From Actinoplanes sichuanensis (GTDB lineage Bacteria > Actinomycetota > Actinomycetes > Mycobacteriales > Micromonosporaceae): a stretch of DNA of 64,000 nt. Location: the NCBI RefSeq assembly GCF_033097365.1, contig NZ_AP028461.1, forward strand, positions 9,823,501 to 9,887,500, written 5' to 3'. Under the pieces are notes generated by a model that ran no database searches, had not been told where the DNA came from, and was given only the letters and a program-made list of their open reading frames with translations. Position numbers and translations under genes: made by a program. Shown here piece by piece: positions 38,062 through 47,971 of this stretch (positions are counted from its first letter, which is position 1; each line of letters begins with the position of its first letter).

Positions 38062-41000
38062 CCTGCCCGGTCTGCGGGACCGTCCCGGTTCCCGGCGCAC
38101 GCTTCTGTCATCACTGTGGCGCCGGGCTGCCGGCCGCCGCACTGCTCCCGGCCGCCGAGCGGCGCATCGTCACGGTGCTCTTCGGTGACCTCTCCGACTT
38201 CACCTCGTTCTCCGAGGACCTCGATCCGGAACGGGTCGGCGCGGTCACCGACCGGGTGCTGGCCTCGCTGGCCGGGGCGGTGAAGACGTTCGGTGGGCAC
38301 GTCGACAAGCTCACCGGCGACGGCATCATGGCGGTCTTCGGCGCGCCGGTGGCCCATGAGGACGACGCCGAGCGCGCCGTCCGGGCCGCCCTGAGCATGC
38401 AGCGCGCGGTCCGCCGGGTGCTCGACGACGAGCGCGGCGGCGGCGCGCCACTCGGCCTGCGCATCGGGCTGAACACCGGCGAGGTGGTCGCCGGCGTGCA
38501 GGCCGGTATCGAGTACACGGTGATCGGCGACACGGTCAACACCGCGGCTCGGCTGGCCGACGCCGCGGCGATCGGCACGGTCTACGCCGGCGAGCGGACC
38601 AGTGCGGGGACTCGGCACGTCGCCTCCTGGCGGCAGCTGCGGCCACTGCGTCTCAAGGGCAAGCGCGAGCCGGTTCCGACGTACGAGCTACTCGGTCTGC
38701 ACGACGCCCCCGGCACCCGGTCCGGCCTCGGTGACGAGGCACCGTTCGTGGGCCGGGAGGCCGAGCTGGGCCGGTTCTCCGGCCGGCTGGCCGAGGCGAT
38801 CGACACCGGCATCCCCAAGATCCTGGTGATGACCGCGGAGGCGGGCATCGGCAAGTCCCGGTTCGCCGGTGAGGTCAAACGCCTGGCCACCGGTTACTCC
38901 GGGCAGGGCCAGGCGGCCCGGGTGCTGCGGGTGCGCTGCCGGGCCTTCGGCGAGCGACGGCGGTACGCGCCTCTGGCCGACCTGGTCCGCAAGGCCGCCG
39001 GTCTGCCGAAGGACGTGGCCACCACGGTCGCCCGCACGGTCGCCGACGAGCGGCTGCGCAAGCTGGCCGGCCGGCTCAACGTCACGCTCGACAACGACCG
39101 GCTGCTGGTGCTGCTCGGGTACGGCGAGGCCCCGGACCGGACGGTGGGGCCGACCGCGCCCGCCGACCGTCCGGCCAGCGCCCGCCGGATCGACGCCGAG
39201 GCCATCTCGATCGCCGTCGCCGACCTGTTCAACGCGCTCGCCGCTGAGGAACCGCTGGTGGTGATCGTGGACGACTTGCACGACGCCACCGACACCACCC
39301 TGGAGGCGATCGGCCTCACCCTGAACCAGCTGGACGGCCCGGTCGTGGCGCTGCTGCTCGGCCGTCCCGAGCTGGTGCGGACAGCCGGCGCGATGACCCG
39401 GCTCGCCGACGCCGAGGTGCACAGCCTGCCTCCGCTGCGCGGCGCCGACGCGTCCCGGCTGCTCACCTCCTACCTGCACGGCGGCAAGCTGCCCCCGGCC
39501 GACAGCGACCGGCTGCTCGCCAACGCCCAGGGCAACCCGTTCTACCTGGCCGAGATGGTCACCCTGCTGATGGAGCGGGGAGCGCTCACCCCGGCGGTCG
39601 GCGCCAACGCGGCCGGCCGTTGGCAGTTGGCCGCCGGTTCGCTCGGCAGCCGCCTGCTCTCCCGTGACCTGGCCGCGGTCCTCGCCGCCCGGATCGACGC
39701 GCTCTCCCCGGAGCCGCGTTCGGTGCTGCGAGACGCGTCGGTGGCCGGGACGACGGTGCCCAACGGTGTGCTGGAGGCACTCCAGGAGCGGCGGGCGGTC
39801 GCCGACACCCGACCCGGTGTGGTCGTCGCGGTCGAGTTGGAGCGTGCCGTCGACGAGCTGCTCCAGCGCCGCATGCTGCATCGTTCACGGTCCGGCGGCT
39901 ACCAGTTCAGCACCCCGCTGATGCGCGAGGCGGCGTATGCCGGGATCGGCAAGGGCGACCTGGCCGAGCGACACGCGTACCTGGCCTCCTGGGCGGCGCC
40001 GGAGAGTGTCACCGAGCCCGGCAACGACGGCGCGGTCCGGCTCAACCTGACCGGCGGCGAGCGGGACGCGTTCATCGCCACACACGCCGAGCACGCGGTC
40101 GAGTTGGCCGACGCGGTGCGCCTGCGACCGGAGGCGGCGCCGCGTGACGTGGCACCGCTCGGCGTAGCGGCGCTCGGTCGGCTGGCCCGGCGGGCCCTTG
40201 CCGACATCGAGCCGGCCGCCGCCATCGATTATGCGGAGCGCGCCACCGTCCTGGCCAAGGGTGACCTGCCACTGTCGGATCAGCTGGTGCTGGCCCGCGC
40301 GCAGCTGCGTCTGGGCCGCGCCGAGCTGGCCCTGGCCCTGGGCGAGAAGATCGCGGTGGCCGCGGCCGAGGAGCCGGTCTGCAAAGCCGAGGCGATGATC
40401 GTGGTGGGCCGGGCCTATGAGGCGCTCGGTGACACCGGCCGGGCGGTCACCTCCTGGCAGGAGGCGCTCGACGTGGCGACCGAGGCCCAGCTGCTGCCGG
40501 AGCGGGCCAACGCGATGCGCCGGCTCGGTATGGCCGACTTCCTGAACGGGCGGCTCAGCCAGGCCAGTAGCCGGTTCGCGGCGGCGTACCAGGTGACACT
40601 GGCGGCCGGGGACCGGCACGGGCAGGCCTGGGCGCTGCAGAGCCTGGCCTGGGTGACCACCACCCGCGGCGACTTCGCCGGCACCGACGCGGTGCTGGGC
40701 CGGGCCGCGCGGCTCTTCGCCGAGCTCGGTGACCCGGTCGGGCGGGCCTGGCTGCGCGGCACCACGGCGTTCGCCCGGCTGCTGGCCGGCCGGTTGCAGG
40801 AGGCCCGGCGGCTGGCCCGGCTGTTCCTGCCGTTCGGGGACCGGGTCGGTGAGGGCTGGGCGGTCGGCACACTGCGGGTCGTCGAGGCGTATGCGGCGGC
40901 CGAACTCGGCGATCTCGGCGCGGCCGACGGTCAGGCGCGCCGGGCGTACCGGGAGTTCCTGGAGGTCTCCGACGACTGGGGCTGCGGGTTGGCGCTGGTG

Positions 41001-41666
41001 GTGCGGGGTGCGATCGCCCGCGGGCTGAACGAGCTGGACCACGCCACCGACCTGCTCACCGACGCACTCGGGTACGCCGATCGGACCGGGCATCCACTGC
41101 TGCTCGGGATGGCCGGGACACTGCGCGGGTTCGTCGCCCTGCAGCGGGGTGACCTGGAGACCGCCGAGGCCGACGCGCGCCGGGTGATGACCGCGGTCGA
41201 GCCGCACAATCCGCTGGCCCCGGCCCAGGTGGGCCCGCGGGTGCTGCTGGCCGAGGCACGGGCCAGGGCCGGGGACGCGTCGACCGCGGTCGGGCTGCTC
41301 GCGCCGATAGCCAGTGACACCTCCACGCCGTCGCTGCTGTTCTCTCGGCGGCACGCGCTGGCGTCCTATGCCTCGGCGCTGCTCGCGGACGGCCGGGTGG
41401 ACACCGCGCTCACCTGGGTCGAGCGGGCCGCCGCCGCGCCGGCCGAGGATGTGCGCAGTAGTGTGATCTCCGCCATGGTCCGGGCCCGTGTGCTCGCCGC
41501 CGCCGATCGTTGCGAGGAAGCAAGGGCTTCAGCGGACGAAGCGGTGCGATTGGCGCACTCGACCGAACAGTCGAGCGAGCGGGCGGCCGCCGAGGACCTG
41601 CGGAAAACCCTCGCGGTCACGGTTGTCGAGGAAACTGTCGCGTACGCGTCTGACGTGCCCGGATGA
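38058..41666 (+). CDS. Class III nucleotide cyclase fused to AAA-type ATPase and TPR repeats
   Basis: A 1202-residue signalling protein. It starts with a double-CxxC zinc ribbon (CPVCGTVPVPGARFCHHCG). The cyclase domain (about 35-215) keeps both metal aspartates (FGDLSDFT and LTGDGIMAVFG) and the transition-state Asn/Arg segment (VIGDTVNTAARLAD), so it should be active; ATP and cAMP are likely but GTP is not excluded. An ATPase domain follows with Walker A AEAGIGKS near residue 262 and VVIVDDLHDA as Walker B. The last 500 residues are Ala/Leu-rich TPR-like helices. No transmembrane helix. GTG 38058 overlaps the preceding stop, so it is translationally coupled to the MBL-fold gene. Confidence 0.92.
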   Translation: MTCPVCGTVPVPGARFCHHCGAGLPAAALLPAAERRIVTVLFGDLSDFTSFSEDLDPERVGAVTDRVLASLAGAVKTFGGHVDKLTGDGIMAVFGAPVAHEDDAERAVRAALSMQRAVRRVLDDERGGGAPLGLRIGLNTGEVVAGVQAGIEYTVIGDTVNTAARLADAAAIGTVYAGERTSAGTRHVASWRQLRPLRLKGKREPVPTYELLGLHDAPGTRSGLGDEAPFVGREAELGRFSGRLAEAIDTGIPKILVMTAEAGIGKSRFAGEVKRLATGYSGQGQAARVLRVRCRAFGERRRYAPLADLVRKAAGLPKDVATTVARTVADERLRKLAGRLNVTLDNDRLLVLLGYGEAPDRTVGPTAPADRPASARRIDAEAISIAVADLFNALAAEEPLVVIVDDLHDATDTTLEAIGLTLNQLDGPVVALLLGRPELVRTAGAMTRLADAEVHSLPPLRGADASRLLTSYLHGGKLPPADSDRLLANAQGNPFYLAEMVTLLMERGALTPAVGANAAGRWQLAAGSLGSRLLSRDLAAVLAARIDALSPEPRSVLRDASVAGTTVPNGVLEALQERRAVADTRPGVVVAVELERAVDELLQRRMLHRSRSGGYQFSTPLMREAAYAGIGKGDLAERHAYLASWAAPESVTEPGNDGAVRLNLTGGERDAFIATHAEHAVELADAVRLRPEAAPRDVAPLGVAALGRLARRALADIEPAAAIDYAERATVLAKGDLPLSDQLVLARAQLRLGRAELALALGEKIAVAAAEEPVCKAEAMIVVGRAYEALGDTGRAVTSWQEALDVATEAQLLPERANAMRRLGMADFLNGRLSQASSRFAAAYQVTLAAGDRHGQAWALQSLAWVTTTRGDFAGTDAVLGRAARLFAELGDPVGRAWLRGTTAFARLLAGRLQEARRLARLFLPFGDRVGEGWAVGTLRVVEAYAAAELGDLGAADGQARRAYREFLEVSDDWGCGLALVVRGAIARGLNELDHATDLLTDALGYADRTGHPLLLGMAGTLRGFVALQRGDLETAEADARRVMTAVEPHNPLAPAQVGPRVLLAEARARAGDASTAVGLLAPIASDTSTPSLLFSRRHALASYASALLADGRVDTALTWVERAAAAPAEDVRSSVISAMVRARVLAAADRCEEARASADEAVRLAHSTEQSSERAAAEDLRKTLAVTVVEETVAYASDVPG

Positions 41667-41684
41667 TCTTCCGGCGGACTGGCG

Positions 41685-41690
41685 TATTTT
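41685..41690 (+). promoter_or_regulatory. Candidate -10 box of the kinase gene
   Basis: TATTTT ends seven bases before GTG 41698 in a short AT-rich patch, unusual at this GC content. No ribosome site is visible, so a leaderless mRNA is likely. Confidence 0.45.
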
Positions 41691-41697
41691 CTATTCC

Positions 41698-42693
41698 GTG
41701 ACGGAGACTCCGCCTGGTGCCCTGCCCGTACCGTACGTGCCAGGCATGTCCGGATTGTCGGTCATGGCGCGTGGTGGTTATGCCACCGTGTATCGCGCCA
41801 CCCAGGATTCGGTGGGGCGCGACGTCGCCATCAAAATGGAGAACCGGACTCTCGACAACCCGCGCGACCAGGCCCGCTTCCTTCGCGAGGCACGGGCGGC
41901 CGGGCGCATGTCGTCGCACCCGCACGTGGTCGACCTGTTCGACGTCGGTGTCACGGTCGACCAACACCCCTACCTGATCATGGAGTTGTGCGACGGGTCG
42001 TATCTGGATCGCATGCGCGTCGCCCCGCTCAACCCGGTCGAGGCCCGCGACGTCGGCATCAAGATCGCTGACGCGCTCGTGCACTCACACGCCAACGGGG
42101 TGCTGCACCGCGATGTGAAACCGGCCAACATCCTGTATTCGGAGTTCAACGCGGCGGTCCTCGCCGACTTCGGCCTGGCCGTCCTCGGTGAGATGCGTGA
42201 CTCGTCGGTGACCCTCGAGGTGCTCACCCCGGCCTACGCGCCGCCGGAGATGTTCCGCCACGACACCCCGTCCGGCGCCGCCGACGTCTACGCGCTCTGC
42301 GCCACCCTCTACGCGGTGATGAGCGGCCGACCACCGCGCTGGGCGACCAACCGCAGCCCCAGCCTGCTCACCCTGATGGATCTCTTCCACCAGCCGATCC
42401 CCGACCTGCCGACCGCGCCACGGGCCCTGACCGACGTGCTGCGCTACGGGATGAACAACGATCCCGGCGCCCGGCCGACCGCCGAGCAGCTCCGCGACCT
42501 GCTCAACAACCTGCATTTGGACCCGAGCACCCCGCAGCCGCCGCCGACCGTCTACCGCTCGACGTCGACAAACCATGTGCCACCGCCACGACCGCGGCCG
42601 ATCCCACCGAGCACGCCGACTCTCGACGAGACCCCGACGGTTCAGCACGATTCGGGCCGCAAGGGTTTCTTCCAGAAATGGTTCGGCAGCTAG
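41698..42693 (+). CDS. Serine/threonine protein kinase, cytoplasmic
   Basis: A Hanks-type kinase of 331 residues. It has the glycine-rich loop ARGGYATVYRA, catalytic lysine VAIKME, catalytic loop LHRDVKPANIL and metal-binding ADFGLAV, so it looks active. There is no transmembrane helix or sensor domain; a Pro/Thr-rich tail ends in the amphipathic GRKGFFQKWFGS, which might touch the membrane. The GTG start at 41698 follows a TATTTT box. It lies 31 bases after the cyclase gene and might share its input. Substrates are unknown. Confidence 0.9.
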   Translation: MTETPPGALPVPYVPGMSGLSVMARGGYATVYRATQDSVGRDVAIKMENRTLDNPRDQARFLREARAAGRMSSHPHVVDLFDVGVTVDQHPYLIMELCDGSYLDRMRVAPLNPVEARDVGIKIADALVHSHANGVLHRDVKPANILYSEFNAAVLADFGLAVLGEMRDSSVTLEVLTPAYAPPEMFRHDTPSGAADVYALCATLYAVMSGRPPRWATNRSPSLLTLMDLFHQPIPDLPTAPRALTDVLRYGMNNDPGARPTAEQLRDLLNNLHLDPSTPQPPPTVYRSTSTNHVPPPRPRPIPPSTPTLDETPTVQHDSGRKGFFQKWFGS

Positions 42694-42729
42694 AGATCTT
42701 CCGTAATCAGGGGTCCTTCGCGCTGGGGC

Positions 42730-42768
42730 GCTCACCGTTGCCTCAAAGCGCTTGAGGCAACGGTGAGC
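42730..42768. terminator. Perfect 17-bp palindrome between convergent genes
   Basis: Arms 42730-42746 and 42752-42768 pair without mismatch around a five-base loop. It lies between the kinase stop (plus) and the M4 protease stop (minus), most simply a bidirectional terminator. Confidence 0.8.
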
Positions 42769-42824
42769 ACCCCATGGCGTTCAACTGGACGCTGACGCCC
42801 GTGGGCCTCCCGGCCGGACCGGTT

Positions 42825-45800
42825 TCACTTGGCTGTCAGTTTCACTGTGCCGCTGGTGCCGGTGGCGTTGTAGCCGCCGCCGGCGACGACCACCCGAAGG
42901 TTCCAGGTGCCGCGTTTGAAGGCACGGTTGAACACGTAGGAACCGGTCTTGGTGGTCTTCGTGCTGGTGATGTTGATCCAGCGCGAACCCTTCCGGTACT
43001 GCAGGGTCACCTGGACGCCGGCGCGGGCGGGTTTGGCCGTACCAAAAATCTTGATCTTCTTGTCGGCCTTGGGTTTTGTCGTGCTCGCCTTAGCGGTGAC
43101 CGCGTAGCGGACCGAGAGCCAGGTGTTGGCCGAGGTGGCCGGCCACAGGCCGGTCGAACCCAGGTGGCGGACCCGGATCGCGCTGGTGGTCGCCGATCGG
43201 GCGGTGGCCCGCCAGATTCCCTTGCCGTCGGTCTGGACCGTGGCGAAGCGGCTCCACGTGCTCTTCCCGGCGGGCCGGTGCTCGACCACGACGGTGACGC
43301 CCGCGACCGGGCTGCTGCCGCGCAGCACCCGGCCACTGACCAGGGACGTCTGGCCGTAGGTGACCGCCGCCGGGGTGGCGCTGATCGGCAGGGCGGGCGG
43401 GGCCAGGGTGACGGTCCGCTCCAGACCGTCGCCGATCGTGCTGGTCGCGCGGACCCCGATGGTGTACGTCCGGCGGATGTCCAGCCCGGTGAGGGTCAGC
43501 GACCGCGCCTGCCAGTCGTCGAGTCTGGTCTCGGCGCCGCCCGGCAGGACCCGGACCACGTAGCCGTTGGGGAACGCGTCCTCCGGGCCGTATGCCGGCC
43601 GTTCCCAGGTCAGCTTCGCGGTGCCGGTGTCGCCACCGGTGACCGTCACGTTCGGCGGGTAGCCGGGCAGTCGGGCCGGGTACACCTCCCACGGGATGGT
43701 GGCCGTCGCCACGTTGCGGTCGGCGTCGACGGCGGTCAGCACCACCGTTCCGGAACCCATACCGGTCGGCTTGCCGACGACCGAGGCGACGAAGCGGCCG
43801 GACTGCCCGCTCGGCGTGGTCACCCGCAGGGTCAGCCCGTCGGGCAGACCGGTGGCGGTCACCTTGAGCGGGTCGTAGATGTCCGGCAGGTAGTCCGGGT
43901 CCTCGATGAAGGTCGCGCCGAAGTTCATGTACGAGTAGCCGCCGAACGGCTCGGTGACCTTCGGGGAGACGTCCACGACGAGCGGCGGACCCTTGATCGA
44001 CCAGAGCATCATCGCGGCGGCGGAGCGGTTCCCGTCCGAGTCAGTCGCGGTGATGGAACTGACGAAACGCGCTCTGGTGTCGGGTGTGCCGCTGATCAGA
44101 CCGTCGGCACTGATCGTCACGCCGGACGGCAGGTTGGTGGCGCTGAACGTGATCGGCTGATGCTGCGGGTCACGGGCGGCCAGCTGGATCCGTACCGGCT
44201 CGCCGAGCTGCGGGGACGGGGTGCTGTCCGCGAACGGCACGAGTACCGGGGCGCCGTACGGCGTCTGCGAGTCGTCGACCCCGGTCGCCAGCCAGGCCGC
44301 GTCGACCGTGCGCCGCTCGGTGCTGTCCGCGCCGTACAGGTCGGCCGCGGCACGCAGGGTCGCCTCCCGGGCGCCCGCGTAGTCGGTGTTGGAGACCATG
44401 TAGACGCTGAGCGCGTGGAACCAGATCCGGGCGGCCTTGTCGTTACCGATCCCGGTGACCGGACCGGCCGCACCGCACGGGGTGCTCTCGCCCCACTGCG
44501 AGGCGCCGCTGCCGACCGCGAGGTTGTAGAAGAATTTGTTGCCGACCCCCGACGAGTAGTGCACATCGAGGCTCTTGACCGTAGGTGTCCAGCAGGAGGC
44601 CGACTTGCCGTCCAGGCTCGGCTCGTCCATCCGGCGCAGGGCCGGATCACGGACGAGGGTGCGCTCGCCGATCAGATAGTCCGGGGCGTCGACCGGGTTG
44701 TTCGCGTAGAACTCGACGAGGGTGCCGAAGATGTCGCTGTTCGACTCGTTGAGCCCGCCCGGCTCGCCGGCGTAGACGAAGTCGGCGGTCTGATCGGTGA
44801 GGCCGTGTGCCAACTCGTGGGCCACGATGTCGATCGTGGTGAACGGCTCCTCGCCCGGCTCGCCGTCACCGAAGAGCATGCAGTCGCAGGCGCTGCGCCA
44901 CGAGGCGTTGCCGTAGTCGACGCCGCGATGGACGTAGGCCGTCACACCCTTGCCGTCGTCGGCGAGACCACTGCGCCCGAACGTCTCCTTCAGATAGTCC
45001 CAGGTCTCGGCCATGCCGTAGAGCACGTCGACGGCGACGGTGGCCCGGTCGGCGCGGGTGCCGTCACCCCAGACGTCGTCGGCGTCGGTGAACTCGGCGA
45101 ACTTGCCGATCGAGAAGTCGTGCCAGCCGTTCAGGCCGTCGTGGACGGTGTTGCCGCCGCGGTCCGGGTCGATCAGGGCGTAGGTGCCGTCGTCACGGCG
45201 GGTGGTACCCAGCTGCACATCGCCGACGTGCAGGCCGTGCCCGGTGCCGGTTTCGGCGGTGTGCACGGTGTCGTAGGACAGGCGGATCCGCCCGGTCGTC
45301 GCGTCGACGATCACCACCTTCGTCGCCCCGGTGACCTCCCAGGCCAGCGCCGGCTCGCCGTCGAGGGCGTCGACGACCTTGCGCGCTTCCACCTTTCCGG
45401 TCAGAGCGGCCACGTCGAGCGCCTGCTTCCGGCTCACCTTCGCGGTCTCCGGGACGTCGATCAGGCGGTCCTGGGCCACTGTCGCGTCGGTGAACCGTCC
45501 GTTCGCGTCGGTGTGGACCACGAAGTCGCCGCCCAGAACCGGCAGGCCCCGATGGGTACGGTTGAACCGGACGTGCCGGTCACCGTCCGCTCCGACCACG
45601 GCATCGACGGCCTGGTACTTTTCGCCCGGTCCGGACTTCACGGCGGCGGCGTTGCGGCTCACCACGGAACGGGCCTCGTCCACGGCCGCGCTGCGGGTGA
45701 CCCGCGGCTTCGGTGTCGTCGTCGTGGTCGGCGTCGAGGCCGGGGCCGGTGCCGCCGTTGCCGGCTCGCCGGCCTTGCTGTTCTCCCCGGCGGCTCTGTT

Positions 45801-45890
45801 CTCCCCGGCGGCCGTGCATCCGCCACCGGCCAGAGCCAGTGCGGCGGTGGCCGCGATCAGGACACGGCGATGCCGCGATGCCATCTTCAT
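42825..45890 (-). CDS. Large M4-family (thermolysin-like) metalloprotease lipoprotein
   Basis: The 1021-residue product is exported: lipobox ALAGGG-C near residue 25, then an Ala/Thr/Pro linker. An FTP/PepSY propeptide (about 60-200) precedes the M4 catalytic domain with zinc motif VAHELAHGLTD near residue 355 and the third ligand in GGLNESNSDIFG about 22 residues later. The C-terminal half carries accessory domains: a cadherin-like Ig segment (IQLAARDPQHQPITFSATNL), an FN3 domain (AKLTWERPAYGPEDAFPNGY), a carboxypeptidase-regulatory-like segment and a final Ig-like repeat. Secreted proteolysis of external protein is the likely role. It is about twice the length of simple thermolysin-type enzymes. 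Confidence 0.92.
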   Translation of the reverse strand: MKMASRHRRVLIAATAALALAGGGCTAAGENRAAGENSKAGEPATAAPAPASTPTTTTTPKPRVTRSAAVDEARSVVSRNAAAVKSGPGEKYQAVDAVVGADGDRHVRFNRTHRGLPVLGGDFVVHTDANGRFTDATVAQDRLIDVPETAKVSRKQALDVAALTGKVEARKVVDALDGEPALAWEVTGATKVVIVDATTGRIRLSYDTVHTAETGTGHGLHVGDVQLGTTRRDDGTYALIDPDRGGNTVHDGLNGWHDFSIGKFAEFTDADDVWGDGTRADRATVAVDVLYGMAETWDYLKETFGRSGLADDGKGVTAYVHRGVDYGNASWRSACDCMLFGDGEPGEEPFTTIDIVAHELAHGLTDQTADFVYAGEPGGLNESNSDIFGTLVEFYANNPVDAPDYLIGERTLVRDPALRRMDEPSLDGKSASCWTPTVKSLDVHYSSGVGNKFFYNLAVGSGASQWGESTPCGAAGPVTGIGNDKAARIWFHALSVYMVSNTDYAGAREATLRAAADLYGADSTERRTVDAAWLATGVDDSQTPYGAPVLVPFADSTPSPQLGEPVRIQLAARDPQHQPITFSATNLPSGVTISADGLISGTPDTRARFVSSITATDSDGNRSAAAMMLWSIKGPPLVVDVSPKVTEPFGGYSYMNFGATFIEDPDYLPDIYDPLKVTATGLPDGLTLRVTTPSGQSGRFVASVVGKPTGMGSGTVVLTAVDADRNVATATIPWEVYPARLPGYPPNVTVTGGDTGTAKLTWERPAYGPEDAFPNGYVVRVLPGGAETRLDDWQARSLTLTGLDIRRTYTIGVRATSTIGDGLERTVTLAPPALPISATPAAVTYGQTSLVSGRVLRGSSPVAGVTVVVEHRPAGKSTWSRFATVQTDGKGIWRATARSATTSAIRVRHLGSTGLWPATSANTWLSVRYAVTAKASTTKPKADKKIKIFGTAKPARAGVQVTLQYRKGSRWINITSTKTTKTGSYVFNRAFKRGTWNLRVVVAGGGYNATGTSGTVKLTAK

Positions 45891-45953
45891 GTTCCCCCGT
45901 CGATATCGAAGACGGTGGAACGATACCGGAGCGACGCGATCGGCGCTGGCGCG

Positions 45954-47960
45954 TCACTCCGGGTCGAGAACGGCCAGCAGCTCGCCGGTGTCCACTTCGG
46001 CCCCCGGCTGCACCGGCAGTGACGAGACCACCCCGGCCGACGGCGCGTGCACCGGATGCTCCAGCTTCATCGCCTCCAGCGTGAGCAGCAGTTCACCGGC
46101 CCGGACCCGTTGACCGGGAACGACCAGGATCCGGCGCACCGCACCCGGAAGCGGCGCGATCAGCGAGCTCTCCGCGGCCTCCGGAGCGGGCAGCGGGAAC
46201 CGGGAGATCTCCCGCAGCGCGACCGACCCCTCTGGACTGTCCACATACGAGACGTCGCCGACCCGGTGGACGTGCACCGCCATCCGAATGCCCTGCACGT
46301 TGAGGACGACCCGGCCGGCGTCGGCCGACACCACGACCACCGCCGGGTGCTCGTCGGCGACCGGGGCCTGGCCCAGCCCGGCCAGATCCAGTTCCTCCGG
46401 GTCGACCGCGCGGACCCACCAGCCGGCCAGGTCGCCCCGGCGGTTCATCCGGTAGCCGACTTCGACCGGGCCGGTCGGTCCGTCGTACACCGCCGTCTGG
46501 GAGATCGATGGAACGTTGCGCCAGCCGGACGGCAGCGAGTTGAGGACCGGCGCCGCCGCCCGCCGCGCCGCGGCGCCGGCGAGGGCGGCCGCCAGGCAGG
46601 AGAGACGCACGGCGTCGACCGAGGAGAGCAGCGGCGCGAAGACCTCCGCATGCCGGTCCAGGAATCCGGTGTCCAGATCACCGGCGCGGAACGCGTGGTG
46701 CCGCAACACCCGGACCAGCAGGTCGCGGTTGGAGACGACCCCGTGCAGATGGGTACGGGCCAGCGCCGACGCGAGCATCCGGGCGGCCTCCTGACGGCTC
46801 GGCGCCCACGCCACCAGCTTGGCCAGCATCGGATCGTGGTGCATCCCGATCACCGACCCGTCCGCGACTCCGGCGTCCAGGCGCAGGCCGGGCTGGGGGA
46901 GCGGCCGGAACCAGCCGGCGATGTCCGGAACCGCGAACCGGTGCAGGGTGCCGGCCGCCGGCAGCCACGCGTAGGCCGGGTCCTCGGCACAGATCCGCAC
47001 CTCGATGGCGTGCCCGCGGATCGGCGGCGGACCCGGCATCGGCACGCTGCCACCTTCCGCCACCAGCAACTGGAGGCGGACCATGTCGTACCCGGAGACG
47101 CACTCGGTGACCGCGTGATCGGCCTGCAGGGTCGGGGTGAGCTCGATGAACCAGAAGTCGCCCTGCCCGTCGAGCAGGAACTCGACCGCACCCGACCCGA
47201 CGTAGCCGAGCGCCCGGACCGCGATGATCGCCGCCCGGCACAGGTCCTCCCGCAGGCCCGGGTCGACCGCCGGGGACGGGCTCTCCTCGATGATCTTCTG
47301 GTAACGGCGCTGGACCGAGCACTCCCGCTCACCGAACGGCACGACCGCGCCCTGGGCGTCGGCCAGGATCGGGACCTCGATGTGGCGGGCGTTGCCGACG
47401 TACGGCTCGCAGAACACCTCCCCGCCGACCTCGCGACGAGTCGAGGCGATCGCCTCGGCCAGGGTGCTCGCGTCCCGTACCACCCGAATGCCGTGCCCGC
47501 CGGTGCCCGCGGCCGGCTTGATCAGCACCGGGAACCCGGGCACCTGCTCCGGGTCGGTGAAGGTCGGCAGAACCGGGACCTGCGCCTCGGCGACCAGCTT
47601 CTTCGTCTCGATCTTGTCGGCCAGCGTGCGCAGCGTGGCCGGTGGCGGTCCGGCCCAGATCATCCCGGCGTCGACCACGGCCTGGGCGAAGTCCGGGTCC
47701 TCGGCGAGCAGACCGATCCCCGGATGTACGGCGTTGGCGCCGGCCCGCTGAGCGGCCGCGATCAGTGCCTCGGTCTGCAGGTAGGTCGCCGACGGGGTGT
47801 TGCCCGGCAGATGAACCGCGTAGTCCGCCTCGATGACGTGCGGCGCGTCGGTGTCGACGTCGGAGTAGACGGCCACCGTCTCGATGCCGACCAGCCTGCA
47901 CGTGGCGAACACCCGGCGGGCGACCTCTCCACGGTCGGCCACCAGAAGTCGTCGGATCAC
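45954..47960 (-). CDS. Acyl-CoA carboxylase alpha-like subunit with altered active site
   Basis: The 668-residue product has the layout of an acyl-CoA carboxylase alpha chain: biotin carboxylase with ATP-grasp fold (residues 1-445), linker, and C-terminal biotinyl domain with LEAMKLEHP (biotin lysine). In the catalytic strand, where active enzymes read EMNTRLQVEH, this protein reads ELTPTLQADH: the Asn and the Arg needed for bicarbonate activation are Thr, and the following Glu is Asp. The ATP lid reads AAGTGGHG instead of the usual SAGGGGKG type. It may be inactive or act on something else. GTG 47960 is chosen since AAAGG precedes it. It overlaps or abuts the beta-like gene (stop at 47972). 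Confidence 0.88.
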   Translation of the reverse strand: MIRRLLVADRGEVARRVFATCRLVGIETVAVYSDVDTDAPHVIEADYAVHLPGNTPSATYLQTEALIAAAQRAGANAVHPGIGLLAEDPDFAQAVVDAGMIWAGPPPATLRTLADKIETKKLVAEAQVPVLPTFTDPEQVPGFPVLIKPAAGTGGHGIRVVRDASTLAEAIASTRREVGGEVFCEPYVGNARHIEVPILADAQGAVVPFGERECSVQRRYQKIIEESPSPAVDPGLREDLCRAAIIAVRALGYVGSGAVEFLLDGQGDFWFIELTPTLQADHAVTECVSGYDMVRLQLLVAEGGSVPMPGPPPIRGHAIEVRICAEDPAYAWLPAAGTLHRFAVPDIAGWFRPLPQPGLRLDAGVADGSVIGMHHDPMLAKLVAWAPSRQEAARMLASALARTHLHGVVSNRDLLVRVLRHHAFRAGDLDTGFLDRHAEVFAPLLSSVDAVRLSCLAAALAGAAARRAAAPVLNSLPSGWRNVPSISQTAVYDGPTGPVEVGYRMNRRGDLAGWWVRAVDPEELDLAGLGQAPVADEHPAVVVVSADAGRVVLNVQGIRMAVHVHRVGDVSYVDSPEGSVALREISRFPLPAPEAAESSLIAPLPGAVRRILVVPGQRVRAGELLLTLEAMKLEHPVHAPSAGVVSSLPVQPGAEVDTGELLAVLDPE

Positions 47961-47971
47961 TGGTCTACCTT

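Noticed and set aside
42774..46022. 1082-codon plus-strand open frame
   Set aside because: Antisense to the M4 protease, whose HELAH motif and domain order are unmistakable. The frame has no recognisable domain.
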